Source of the DNA: an uncultured Bacteroidales bacterium
Lineage (GTDB): Bacteria; Bacteroidota; Bacteroidia; Bacteroidales; WCHB1-69
Assembly: GCA_946413585.1 (NCBI GenBank)
Contig: CAMKLG010000018.1
Span: forward strand, 1-49,881
Direction of reading: 5' to 3'
DNA: 49,881 nucleotides
Part shown: positions 1-8,859 of the stretch, in pieces
Position numbering within the stretch: position 1 is the stretch's first letter
Layout of the letters: the number at the start of each line of letters is the position of its first letter
Position numbers and translations under genes: made by a program
Notes under the pieces: model-generated
Database searches by the model: none
Told to the model about the DNA's origin: nothing
Seen by the model: the letters and a program-made list of their open reading frames with translations, nothing else

Positions 1-190
1 CGGGAGGGTACAGGGTGGTTGAGGGTTGAGGGTTTAAGGTTGAGGGTTTAAGGTTGAGGGTTGAGAGTTGAGGGTTGAGAGTTGAGGGTTTAAGGTTAAA
101 AGTTTAATGAGTTTAGAGGGGCAAGGGAATAGGGAATAGGGAGTAGGGAATAGGGAGAAGGGAGAAGGGAGAAGGGAGTAGGGCTGAGGG
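1..190. repeat. G-rich low-complexity tract of degenerate GGGTTGA/GGGTTTA and GGGAATA units
   Basis: Seen directly: the tract starts with tandem variants of GGTTGAGG and GGGTTTAAGG, then changes at about 118 to variants of AGGGAATAGGGAGAAGG. Strand bias is extreme, with almost no C on the plus strand. Similar short tracts recur between genes elsewhere (31121-31168, 41847-41880, 42110-42222), so it belongs to a family of intergenic simple repeats and is not unique. No open reading frame with protein-like composition crosses it. Its function is unknown. Confidence 0.85.
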
Positions 191-216
191 TATTTTATGG
201 GTTAACACCGCCGCCG

Positions 217-244
217 GTAGAGACGTTGCGCGCAACGTCTCTAC
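217..244. repeat. 28-bp perfect palindrome, GTAGAGAC family copy 1
   Basis: Two perfectly complementary 14-base arms start with GTAGAGAC and end with GTCTCTAC. It is one of four 28-bp copies in the window (the others start at 20468, 31175 and 33370). They share the eight outer bases on each side and differ in the core, mostly in compensating ways. This copy lies about 215 bp upstream of the DPP11 start codon and is not next to a gene end inside the window. The rest of 245-458 holds only the DPP11 promoter. Confidence 0.85.
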
Positions 245-411
245 GCCTGCGACGACCTTTCCCACATTGCATATTCTTCATTTAAAGACCGCGCTCAGTG
301 AAAGCCTTGGGATTTACAGTTGAGCGTTTTTGTTTTTTGAACTGGTCAATATTTTTGACCGCTTCACTTTCCCTATTTCCTCAATCCTCAACCATCATTA
401 CCAAAAAATAG

Positions 412-419
412 TATATTTG
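412..419 (+). promoter_or_regulatory. Predicted -7 box (TATATTTG) of the DPP11 gene
   Basis: TATATTTG matches the Bacteroidetes primary-sigma -7 consensus TAnnTTTG exactly and lies 39 bp upstream of the ATG at 459. I see no convincing -33 TTG at the usual 19-21 bp spacing, so the assignment rests on the -7 box and its position. Confidence 0.6.
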
Positions 420-458
420 CACCCTCTAAATTATCGTGTCATTAAAAACCCCAAAGAT

Positions 459-2612
<2,154 letters not shown>

Positions 2613-2620
2613 ATAATTCC

Positions 2621-2694
2621 TTGAGCAGCCTCGAAGAGGCAAAACGCGCGATAGCGCAATTAACCCCACATAAGGCGAAGCCGCAATGTGGGGT
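2621..2694 (+). repeat. Solitary REP-like element, copy a (double hairpin)
   Basis: The element has a small hairpin (CCTCGAAGAGG), a GCGCGATAGCGC hairpin, and a larger palindrome with CCCCACAT (2664-2671) and ATGTGGGG (2686-2693) as outer arms. It has the same plan as the element at 41339-41414 and as the copies around the RAYT gene at 4391. It lies between the DPP11 stop codon and the next start codon, in the orientation hairpin then palindrome. Confidence 0.8.
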
Positions 2695-2714
2695 CAAACC
2701 ATCAGAGTACAGAG

Positions 2715-4079
2715 ATGATTTCCTTCGACAACATAGACCAACATTCCCGGTGGTATGATTTCTTTATGAAGTACCTCTGTGCGGCACATAACCATGTGTA
2801 TTACCGCAACTTCTTCATTATACATCCTGAAAACATTCCACCAAAGGGGACCCCGACGTTCGTGATTGCCAACCACCAGAACGGCATGATGGACGCGATG
2901 GCCATCCTGCACACGATGTACAAGGACGGTCGCCAGCCGGTGTTCATCGCGCGCGGCGACATTTTCAAAAAGGATTTTGTGGCCCGGATCATGCGCTTCT
3001 TGAAAATCCTGCCCGTCTATCGGAACCGCGACGGCGGTCGCGAGGACATCAAGAAGGACTTGGCCATCTTCAACCGTGCCGCGAAAGTGCTGAAAAAAGG
3101 TGGCACGCTGGTCATCTTTCCCGAAGCCGGCCACCAGCATGGCCACTATATGAGCACCTTTAAGAAAGGGTTCAGCCGTATTGCCTTCGCTGCTGAAGAG
3201 ATGAACGATTTCAAGCTCGGCGTACAAATCTTGCCCCTTAACATCCACTATTCCAACTACTTCAACTTCCAAAGCGACTTGATGGTCACCTGCGGAAAAC
3301 CATTTACCTACGACGAATTTTTCGAACTGTACAAGGAGGCACCCAATCAGGCGTACTTGGCCCTCAATGAGAAGGCACGCGCTCGCGTCAAGGAGATGAC
3401 CCCCGACATCGACATCCCCGAATATTACAATGAGATAGAGGCACTCACGCACATCATGAGCGAGCCGTTGCTGCGGCACAAAGGGCTGAAGCCCCGTTTC
3501 TTGCCCAACCAAAAGGATGCTGCCATGACGATTATTGCCGCTATCCGGCAGTTGCGCGAGGATGACCCCGACCGTTTCACCACGTTGATGGACGACACTC
3601 GTCAATATACGAGTCTGTTGCAAAAAACGGGACTGCACCACTGGGTCATCAATCGGAAAATATCCGTGCCTAAGTTGATCGGTCGCATTTTCCTGATGTT
3701 GCTCACACTGCCGTTCTTCTTGTTCGGTTACATCAACAATTTCCTGCCAGTCTGGCTTACCCAACGGCTCACCAACAAGATCAAAGACCCGATGATGCAC
3801 TCCACCTTTCAATATAGTATCGGAACCCTGGCCACTTTCCCAGTATGGTACATTTTCCTTTTGGTGTTGGTCGGCCTGCTTAGCCATCATATTGGGATCG
3901 GACTGATATATATCGCGTTAGCAGGCATCACGGGCATCCTCAACGTGCACTACAAACGCGCATTGCGCAAGCTGGGCAATGTTTTCAGAGCTTTGCGAAT
4001 GAGGGGTTCCGAGGCCTACCGGACGCTTTGCGACCTGAACACGCGGATTGTGGGGGAGATGGAGGGGATGCTGTACTGA
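2715..4079 (+). CDS. PlsC-like glycerophospholipid acyltransferase with C-terminal membrane segments
   Basis: Probable 1-acylglycerol-3-phosphate-type acyltransferase of phospholipid synthesis, 454 residues from the ATG at 2715 (a GTG at 2688 inside the REP-like element also opens the frame but is less likely). The acyltransferase block is in the first ~220 residues: ANHQNGMMDA (the His/Asp catalytic motif in the Bacteroidetes HX5D form) and, further on, FPEAGHQHG (the FPEG-like substrate motif). A middle region without clear motifs follows, then two to three hydrophobic segments at about residues 320-415 (RIFLMLLTLPFFLFGYINNF; FPVWYIFLLVLVGLLSHHIG), so the C-terminus is membrane-anchored. 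Family assignment is secure; substrate and position specificity are not. It may be transcribed with DPP11 through the 100-bp repeat-bearing gap or separately. Confidence 0.88.
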   Translation: MISFDNIDQHSRWYDFFMKYLCAAHNHVYYRNFFIIHPENIPPKGTPTFVIANHQNGMMDAMAILHTMYKDGRQPVFIARGDIFKKDFVARIMRFLKILPVYRNRDGGREDIKKDLAIFNRAAKVLKKGGTLVIFPEAGHQHGHYMSTFKKGFSRIAFAAEEMNDFKLGVQILPLNIHYSNYFNFQSDLMVTCGKPFTYDEFFELYKEAPNQAYLALNEKARARVKEMTPDIDIPEYYNEIEALTHIMSEPLLRHKGLKPRFLPNQKDAAMTIIAAIRQLREDDPDRFTTLMDDTRQYTSLLQKTGLHHWVINRKISVPKLIGRIFLMLLTLPFFLFGYINNFLPVWLTQRLTNKIKDPMMHSTFQYSIGTLATFPVWYIFLLVLVGLLSHHIGIGLIYIALAGITGILNVHYKRALRKLGNVFRALRMRGSEAYRTLCDLNTRIVGEMEGMLY

Positions 4080-4097
4080 TCGTGGAGGTATCCATAT

Positions 4098-4251
4098 CCC
4101 CACATTGCGCGACTTCGTCGTCATGTACCTCCGCACTGCGCGACATCGTCGTTAAATACCCCACACTGCGCGACTTCGTCGTCATATACCCCACACTGCG
4201 CGACTTCGTCGCTTGTGTGGGGCTACCGAGGTCTTATCTCTTCGAGATAAG
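4098..4251. repeat. REP-like array b: four ~30-bp units plus terminal hairpin, upstream of RAYT
   Basis: Four direct units with the shared core TGCGCGAC (at 4106, 4137, 4167 and 4197; spacing 31, 30, 30 bp) each carry the left half of a palindrome. The last unit completes it: CCCCACAC at 4189-4196 pairs with GTGTGGGG at 4215-4222. Immediately after it comes CTAC (GTAG on the other strand), then a hairpin CTTATCTC-TTC-GAGATAAG (4233-4251, one odd base at the foot). A GTAG next to the hairpin foot is a known hallmark of REP elements recognised by RAYT transposases. The rest of the 4080-4390 gap is AT-rich and holds the RAYT promoter. Confidence 0.8.
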
Positions 4252-4317
4252 GTGAAGAGAATCAAAGAGATAAATTGAAAAAAAAACGTGAAAAATGGGA
4301 AAAAATACGTTTAGGTC

Positions 4318-4348
4318 TTGACAAGAGGCTTTTTTTGTTGTATATTTG
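4318..4348 (+). promoter_or_regulatory. Predicted promoter of the RAYT gene (TTG-N20-TATATTTG)
   Basis: TTG at 4318-4320 and TATATTTG at 4341-4348 are separated by 20 bp, a full match to the Bacteroidetes -33/-7 pattern. The start codon is 42 bp downstream of the box. The gene thus appears to keep its own promoter. Confidence 0.65.
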
Positions 4349-4390
4349 CAACCTGAAACAAAACGAATATAAAAACTAATATTTTGTACC

Positions 4391-4870
4391 ATGAGTTATA
4401 CAAAAACAATCTTTCACATTGTTTTCAGACCGTATAGGAACGAAAACGTCATTGACGAGAGTCACGAACGGGAACTGTATGGTTACATTTTGGGTTTCTG
4501 TAGGAATAAGAATGTAAAGTTGATACGGGTTGGCGGGATGCCAGACCATGTCCACTTGTTAGTAGCGCTGCCAGCGACAATGGCTTTGTCGAAGTTTGTA
4601 CAGGAATTGAAGGTAAGTACCAGCAAATGGCTGAAGGAGAACCCTCATTTTCCGAGATTTAAACGTTGGAGTAAAGAGTATGCTGGTTTTTCTTGCTCGT
4701 ATTGGGACCGGACCATTATCGCGAATTACATTAAACGTCAGAAAGAACATCACAGGAAGGTCACGTTCGAGGATGAACACCGGGAGTTTCTGGCGCAGAA
4801 CGGGATCGTGATTGAGGAACGATATTTCTTTGCGGATGAAAATGTCCCATCTCTTCGAGATGGCGCGTAA
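4391..4870 (+). CDS. REP-associated tyrosine transposase (RAYT), Y1/HUH IS200-like family
   Basis: Single-domain Y1 transposase of 159 residues, the usual size for this group. The HUH motif is in MPDHVHLLVALP (about residues 52-63); the candidate nucleophile is the Tyr of IANYIKRQKEHH, on the helix that carries the catalytic tyrosine in this family. Family knowledge: RAYTs nick and rejoin single-stranded REP hairpins next to a GTAG tetranucleotide. Here the gene is bracketed by palindromes with that layout (4098-4251 upstream, 4931-5165 downstream), so it is called a RAYT and not a free-standing IS200. The frame is intact. Its last residues (PSLRDGA) are encoded by a repeat-family hairpin at 4847-4863, so the repeat appears to have become part of the coding end. 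No terminal inverted repeats or target duplications are seen, as expected. Confidence 0.87.
   Translation: MSYTKTIFHIVFRPYRNENVIDESHERELYGYILGFCRNKNVKLIRVGGMPDHVHLLVALPATMALSKFVQELKVSTSKWLKENPHFPRFKRWSKEYAGFSCSYWDRTIIANYIKRQKEHHRKVTFEDEHREFLAQNGIVIEERYFFADENVPSLRDGA
4847..4863. repeat. REP-family hairpin inside the 3' end of the RAYT gene
   Basis: CCATCTC-TTC-GAGATGG is a perfect 7-bp stem with a 3-base loop. Its sequence matches the small hairpin of the neighbouring elements (4233-4251, 4972-4984). It lies just before the stop codon at 4868-4870 and encodes the protein's C-terminal residues. Confidence 0.7.
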
Positions 4871-4930
4871 ACGGACTGCCCGCGCGGGAACACGAACGAT
4901 GGGGACAACGACACCGCATCGCACCACCCA

Positions 4931-4985
4931 CCCCACACTGCGCTGCGCTTGTGTGGGGCTACCGAGATGGTGTCTCTTCGAGACG
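4931..4985. repeat. REP-like element d, downstream of RAYT, same orientation as array b
   Basis: A palindrome with CCCCACAC (4931-4938) and GTGTGGGG (4951-4958) is followed directly by CTACCGAG, as in array b, then by the hairpin GTCTC-TTC-GAGAC (4972-4984). The core differs from array b (CGCTGCGC in place of the GACTTCGTC core), showing independent copies of one plan. Confidence 0.8.
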
Positions 4986-5018
4986 GTGGTAAATCGCATC
5001 TTATAGGGTGCTTCTCCG

Positions 5019-5080
5019 TGCCTCGAAGAGGCAGCGTCTTGGTAACCCCACACCAGCGACGAAGTCGCGCAGTGTGGGGT
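5019..5080. repeat. REP-like element e, inverted relative to element d
   Basis: The order is reversed: first the hairpin GCCTC-GAA-GAGGC (5020-5032), then a palindrome with CCCCACAC (5046-5053) and GTGTGGGG (5072-5079). The tetranucleotide before the palindrome is GTAA instead of GTAG. With element d it forms a convergent or divergent pair about 30 bp apart, as REP pairs (BIMEs) often do. The remaining bases of 4871-5263 hold one more hairpin (5149-5165) and no supportable gene. Confidence 0.78.
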
Positions 5081-5148
5081 GGGCACGGCGCGCATACCCA
5101 CGTAAGAGCATGTCCACCTCAGGCGCAGATTCGGTCCCGCGCCGGGTG

Positions 5149-5165
5149 GCATCTCGGAGAGATGC
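5149..5165. repeat. Isolated hairpin of the REP family
   Basis: GCATCTC-GGA-GAGATGC is a perfect 7-bp stem with a 3-base loop, matching the small hairpin of elements b to e with an altered loop. No accompanying CCCCACAC palindrome is seen, so this may be a remnant. Confidence 0.55.
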
Positions 5166-5263
5166 GACTATGATGCCGCTACCTCTCCACCAACCGTAGG
5201 ACGCGGATGCTGAGCTATTCCGCTGAATTTCTCTTTGAATCTGTTCTAAAGTACATAAAAGAA

Positions 5264-5908
5264 TCAAAAATAGAATTTCAAACCAACAATAATTTCTGAG
5301 ATTTTCCAATCAGCATATTGAGGGACTGTTTTTTTAGATAATTGAGACAAGAAAAAATAGGAATAGGATGATTGTATTTGGATTTTGTCGAATCGAAAGG
5401 CCAAAGCGTTCGTCGTCGCCAAATTGTATATCTGATTAGGTGAAAAGAAATAGAATCGGGATGTTAAAGTAGTTTGAAGGTTGAAAGACATGCGATTATG
5501 GAAAAAATAGCCTAGCGGGAGTTCAACACCTATTGGGATGTCAAGATGAAGAAATCGAGGATTATTATCTTTGAAAAAGGCAACATCATACGATGAGAAT
5601 TCCCAAGTCCCAGTTGGAGTACTATAGAAGAAACTTCCCATATTGACTCCATAATGAAAAAACACAAAATATGAATTGTTATTCACGTCACCTAATTTAT
5701 GTCTAAAATCTAAACCGAAATCATATCCAGGGCGCAAAACCACATCAGAAAAGACATTGCTTGGTCTGCTAATAGGTAAAGCTACAGCGCCTGAAACACC
5801 CCATAAGAATCGACGATCCGTTCTGCCGAAATGATTGTTTTGTGCGAAACTGTTGCAGAAAAATGCTGCAATGAGTATGATTTGGATGATAGAAGTACGT
5901 TTTTTCAT
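5264..5908 (-). CDS. Predicted outer-membrane beta-barrel protein (hypothetical)
   Basis: Unrecognised 214-residue exported protein, last gene of the eight-gene run. The ATG at 5908 was chosen because it starts a clear signal peptide (MKKRTSIIQIILIAAFFCNSFAQ) and leaves a 10-bp gap to the preceding gene; a longer frame from 5959 overlaps that gene. The mature part alternates short aromatic-rich strands (NSYFVFFHYGVNMGSFFY; QSSYSYFFLS) and ends in KFYF. A terminal aromatic residue is the usual BAM insertion signal of outer-membrane barrels. About eight strands would fit the length. No catalytic motif is visible. The beta-barrel call is inference from composition. Confidence 0.72.
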   Translation of the reverse strand: MKKRTSIIQIILIAAFFCNSFAQNNHFGRTDRRFLWGVSGAVALPISRPSNVFSDVVLRPGYDFGLDFRHKLGDVNNNSYFVFFHYGVNMGSFFYSTPTGTWEFSSYDVAFFKDNNPRFLHLDIPIGVELPLGYFFHNRMSFNLQTTLTSRFYFFSPNQIYNLATTNALAFRFDKIQIQSSYSYFFLSQLSKKTVPQYADWKISEIIVGLKFYF

Positions 5909-5918
5909 ATCCTTGGAA

Positions 5919-6866
5919 TTAGTTGAAGAAACCGAATCTGTAGAATTGGTAGGTGACAATAAGACCTAATTGGATTTGATTAACTGGAACCCGCTGATTC
6001 CGAAAGTCATAGCCAAAAGTGTACCGGCAATCCATTTTCACCCGATAATTTCCGAATGTGAATCCGGCCACCGCACTAGTGAAGAATCCGTCGTATTGCA
6101 TGTAGTCGCAGCCAAAACCGACGTAAGGATTCAGCATAAATTTATGATTTCTGGAAAAGACTCGACCCCGACCCATAAAATTATATAATAGGCGAAAATT
6201 ACATCCCCAATTACTTCTACCCCTGTAGCCATAGCCGTTCATTTCATCAAAAGTGTTTGTGTGCAGAGGGGTAATCAGAGGTTCGTCCAATGTGTATCTC
6301 CAAGCAACGGTCTGTTCGAAACTGATGTGATTGTTCCAATTGTTTCGGAAACCGAATTCGAGTCCACTGTAATAGTCAGAGGCTATTCCACTAATATAAA
6401 GGTCACTGTTTAGGATTACCTCGCCTGCCACGACGGCAAGGCCAGCCACAACTATACCAAGGCCAGCAAGAGTTGGACTTGGTCCATCGTTACCCCCAGA
6501 ATCGGTATTTATGGGCTCAGTATTTGTATTCGTGTTGTTTTGGAAACTTGGAGGTGGATTGACATCTTGTAGTCGTAGTGCGTTACAGCCAGAAGATAAT
6601 TTCACATCGCCACTCCAACTAGACCCGTCTTCTGCAACTGCCTTCCAAGGATTGTGTTTGTTAGGTGGTGTAACGGTAACACAACCAGAAGCATAGCAAT
6701 CGGGAACGTTTGAATACCTTTTTGTGATAGTTCCACAGTATTTCCCGTTCATGTAAATTTTGATTGGACCTGTTCGGCTTTGGTCTGTCCAAAAAACAAC
6801 GGTTTGAGAAAGAACTGTTCCCGAAATGAATAACAGTATAGAAAAGATTAATAGGTTCTTTTTCAT
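5919..6866 (-). CDS. Secreted protein: cysteine-bearing N-terminal domain plus C-terminal barrel-like domain
   Basis: Unrecognised protein of 315 residues with signal peptide MKKNLLIFSILLFISGTVLSQ. Residues ~22-105 form a small domain with four cysteines in two pairs' worth of positions (KYCGT, PDCYASGCVT, SSGCNAL). Then comes a low-complexity linker rich in Asn/Thr/Pro (NNTNTNTEP) and a hydrophobic segment LAGLGIVVAGLAVVAGEVIL at about 130-150. The C-terminal ~160 residues look like a beta-barrel (many Tyr/Phe/Gly strands, terminal YQFYRFGFFN). The gap to the preceding gene is 2 bp. A possible reading is an outer-membrane barrel carrying a surface or periplasmic disulfide domain. Function unknown. 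Confidence 0.72.
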   Translation of the reverse strand: MKKNLLIFSILLFISGTVLSQTVVFWTDQSRTGPIKIYMNGKYCGTITKRYSNVPDCYASGCVTVTPPNKHNPWKAVAEDGSSWSGDVKLSSGCNALRLQDVNPPPSFQNNTNTNTEPINTDSGGNDGPSPTLAGLGIVVAGLAVVAGEVILNSDLYISGIASDYYSGLEFGFRNNWNNHISFEQTVAWRYTLDEPLITPLHTNTFDEMNGYGYRGRSNWGCNFRLLYNFMGRGRVFSRNHKFMLNPYVGFGCDYMQYDGFFTSAVAGFTFGNYRVKMDCRYTFGYDFRNQRVPVNQIQLGLIVTYQFYRFGFFN

Positions 6867-6868
6867 CG

Positions 6869-7681
6869 CTATTTTGATTTTTTATATTGTGCCAACATCG
6901 CAGGACAAAAACTATAACCGATGGTTGTTGCAAATAAATTTTGTCTGCCTGATTGCACACCAAAATCCAAACTTCCAGGGCCGATTTGCCAACTGACCCC
7001 CAAATGGCCGTTCAAATCCCACGAGTCTGTCCGTTTCCCCTCCACAAACGTCGCATAATATCCTCCGTCAATTCCAATGTAAGGACTCACACGATGTTTT
7101 ACAAATGCCGATGCCTTAAAAAATGGGTAGAACTTAGTCATTAGACCGACGCTAATGGAGGATGTGTTTAGAACATCTTGAATAGAAAGCGTATAGGAAT
7201 AATTAACGGACAAGTCCCAAAACCGTTTGAAAAAGAAGCATCCTGTGCGACCTGAAAAAGAAGTGGTAAAATGGGAAAGATTGAAATCCATTGCCATGCC
7301 ATAATAAGTAAAAAAGTCACATTTAGAATAAACCTGATCAGTATACCTTTCTTCCCGCAAAGGGTCGAAGTCTTCAATATCTACGGATGAAACCATGGCG
7401 ATAACATCTCCTCTAACCGTCCATATCTCTCTGGTATAATTGAATCGTATTACGACTCTGCTGACATGCTTCTGCGAAGAAACGACTTTTACCAATTCTA
7501 CTTTTTGAGAATGATTCCATGCAAGATAATTGCTTGATTTCGACATCAAGACCTCAGCACAGTCGCCAAGAAGAAAAATTTTTGACACACTATGAGGTAA
7601 TACTTCTATATTGTTGTTTTGTGAAACCGTTGTAAGTGGAATCAACAATATGAGGAATAATATGGGTTTAATACTTTTCAT
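6869..7681 (-). CDS. Exported hypothetical protein, beta-rich
   Basis: Unrecognised 270-residue protein with signal peptide MKSIKPILFLILLIPLTTVSQ. The first ~100 mature residues contain beta strands with charged turns (VSRVVIRFNYTREIWTV); from about residue 125 on the pattern is barrel-like (FFTYYGMAMDFNLSHFTTSF, YIGIDGGYYATF, HLGVSWQIG). It ends in AQYKKSK and so lacks the terminal aromatic residue of its neighbours. Gaps are 2 bp downstream and 11 bp upstream, consistent with co-translation. No known domain recognised. Confidence 0.68.
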   Translation of the reverse strand: MKSIKPILFLILLIPLTTVSQNNNIEVLPHSVSKIFLLGDCAEVLMSKSSNYLAWNHSQKVELVKVVSSQKHVSRVVIRFNYTREIWTVRGDVIAMVSSVDIEDFDPLREERYTDQVYSKCDFFTYYGMAMDFNLSHFTTSFSGRTGCFFFKRFWDLSVNYSYTLSIQDVLNTSSISVGLMTKFYPFFKASAFVKHRVSPYIGIDGGYYATFVEGKRTDSWDLNGHLGVSWQIGPGSLDFGVQSGRQNLFATTIGYSFCPAMLAQYKKSK

Positions 7682-7692
7682 ATCAATTCAGA

Positions 7693-8859
7693 TTAAAAAT
7701 AGGAAGTGAAACCAAGAGAAATATTGTGCTGAAAAGCGTTTGTTCCAACACAGGGAATGCTCAAATTGTAGAATAGGTCAATGGATGTTTTGGTTCGAGG
7801 TTTATAAAAGCTTAAACCAATCGTTGGAGTGACATATAGCGCATAGTCGCCGTTTCGAAATTGATTATTCACTCCTACACCCAGTGAAAGCATGTTGAAA
7901 CAACGTTGGTAAGCGGAAAGTCCAATGGAGTAAGTGTTGTCTTTGGATTCGTAGAAGTGAGCGTAAGAGAAATTAATTGATGCGCTAAATTGTCGGTTAT
8001 TGTAAAAACCGAAACGGGTATTTAGCATTGCATTCGACAGGGAGAAAAAGCCTCCTGCATACAACAGCAATCTGGGTTCATACTTCAATTTGTGGCGTAG
8101 AAAAAAATCGTTTTGACTTTTTTCTAAAGAAAACGCGTTTTGTGTCGCCACTTCACACATTATTGTGTCATGATTGATGCACGATAGCTCTTTCACTTTT
8201 TGGAAATTGATATATGCGAGATCGAAGAAGCCGAGCTTTGACCATATCGTGGCAGTTTCCAAGGTGGAGAAATATTGATTTTTGTAGAAAAAGGTCAATT
8301 CTTCCGAAAGAACCAGTGCCTGAATAAATCCCTGTTGCCTTATCAGATTGTTGATACGTGCCAATGTGGTCTTGAACTCTTCTCTACTAATAATTGGAGC
8401 GGTGCGACGGGTTTCTCTCAGAGCTTGTATTTCAGTAAGAGAAATCCAAATAGGGGGCTTACAATGTCGCTGGAACGGCACAGCGAGACTGTCGTATTTC
8501 ATAAGAAGTAAAACTTCTGAGACATAAAAGTTCACTTCCTCAATTTTTTTTTGTTTATGTAAGGCATTGGCGTTGCAAAGTGCTTCGTCCAAATACACCA
8601 AAGAAACATCATAAACGTGAGCGAGGGCAAGAGCATAAGCATATTCTGCTATCAGTATCGGGTCAACCCCTTTTGTCTGATTTCTTTTTCTCACTGCTTC
8701 GTCAACCAAGTCAGTATATTCTTCTAATGCATCATTGTAATCGTAGGCTCTTAATCGCCTATGCGCCCTGTCGATGGTCTGTGCAAGCATTCCATCGGCC
8801 GTGAGAACAAACAGCAATCCAAGTATGACAGCTCTAATGATGGGTGTTGTCGTCTTCAT
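7693..8859 (-). CDS. Exported protein with helical TPR-like N-terminus and barrel-like C-terminus
   Basis: Unrecognised 388-residue protein. The ATG at 8859 was chosen over a TTG at 8874 because it gives a normal signal peptide (MKTTTPIIRAVILGLLFVLTADGMLAQ). Residues ~30-250 are helical with TPR-like spacing (HRRLRAYDYNDALEEYTDLVDE; AEYAYALALAHVYDVSLVYLDEAL; LGFFDLAYINFQKVKEL). The remaining ~130 residues are aromatic, strand-forming and end in LGFTSYF with the terminal Phe of outer-membrane barrels. The start overlaps the previous gene by 26 bp in another frame. A TPR-plus-barrel layout would suit a scaffold that binds a partner at the outer membrane; that role is inference. Confidence 0.7.
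   Translation of the reverse strand: MKTTTPIIRAVILGLLFVLTADGMLAQTIDRAHRRLRAYDYNDALEEYTDLVDEAVRKRNQTKGVDPILIAEYAYALALAHVYDVSLVYLDEALCNANALHKQKKIEEVNFYVSEVLLLMKYDSLAVPFQRHCKPPIWISLTEIQALRETRRTAPIISREEFKTTLARINNLIRQQGFIQALVLSEELTFFYKNQYFSTLETATIWSKLGFFDLAYINFQKVKELSCINHDTIMCEVATQNAFSLEKSQNDFFLRHKLKYEPRLLLYAGGFFSLSNAMLNTRFGFYNNRQFSASINFSYAHFYESKDNTYSIGLSAYQRCFNMLSLGVGVNNQFRNGDYALYVTPTIGLSFYKPRTKTSIDLFYNLSIPCVGTNAFQHNISLGFTSYF

Noticed and set aside
2694..3890. Long minus-strand frame opposite the acyltransferase
   Set aside because: Antisense shadow of a well-supported gene; no motif.
4098..4222. Possible CRISPR array (four ~30-bp repeats)
   Set aside because: The units are contiguous with no unique spacers, no cas gene is near, and the repeats are half-palindromes of the RAYT family.
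4028..4255. Short open frame over the REP-like array
   Set aside because: It is translated from the tandem 30-bp repeat (which is divisible by three) and has no protein-like features.
4871..5263. Short overlapping frames downstream of the RAYT gene
   Set aside because: They cross the palindromic elements on both strands and have repeat-derived, arginine-rich translations.
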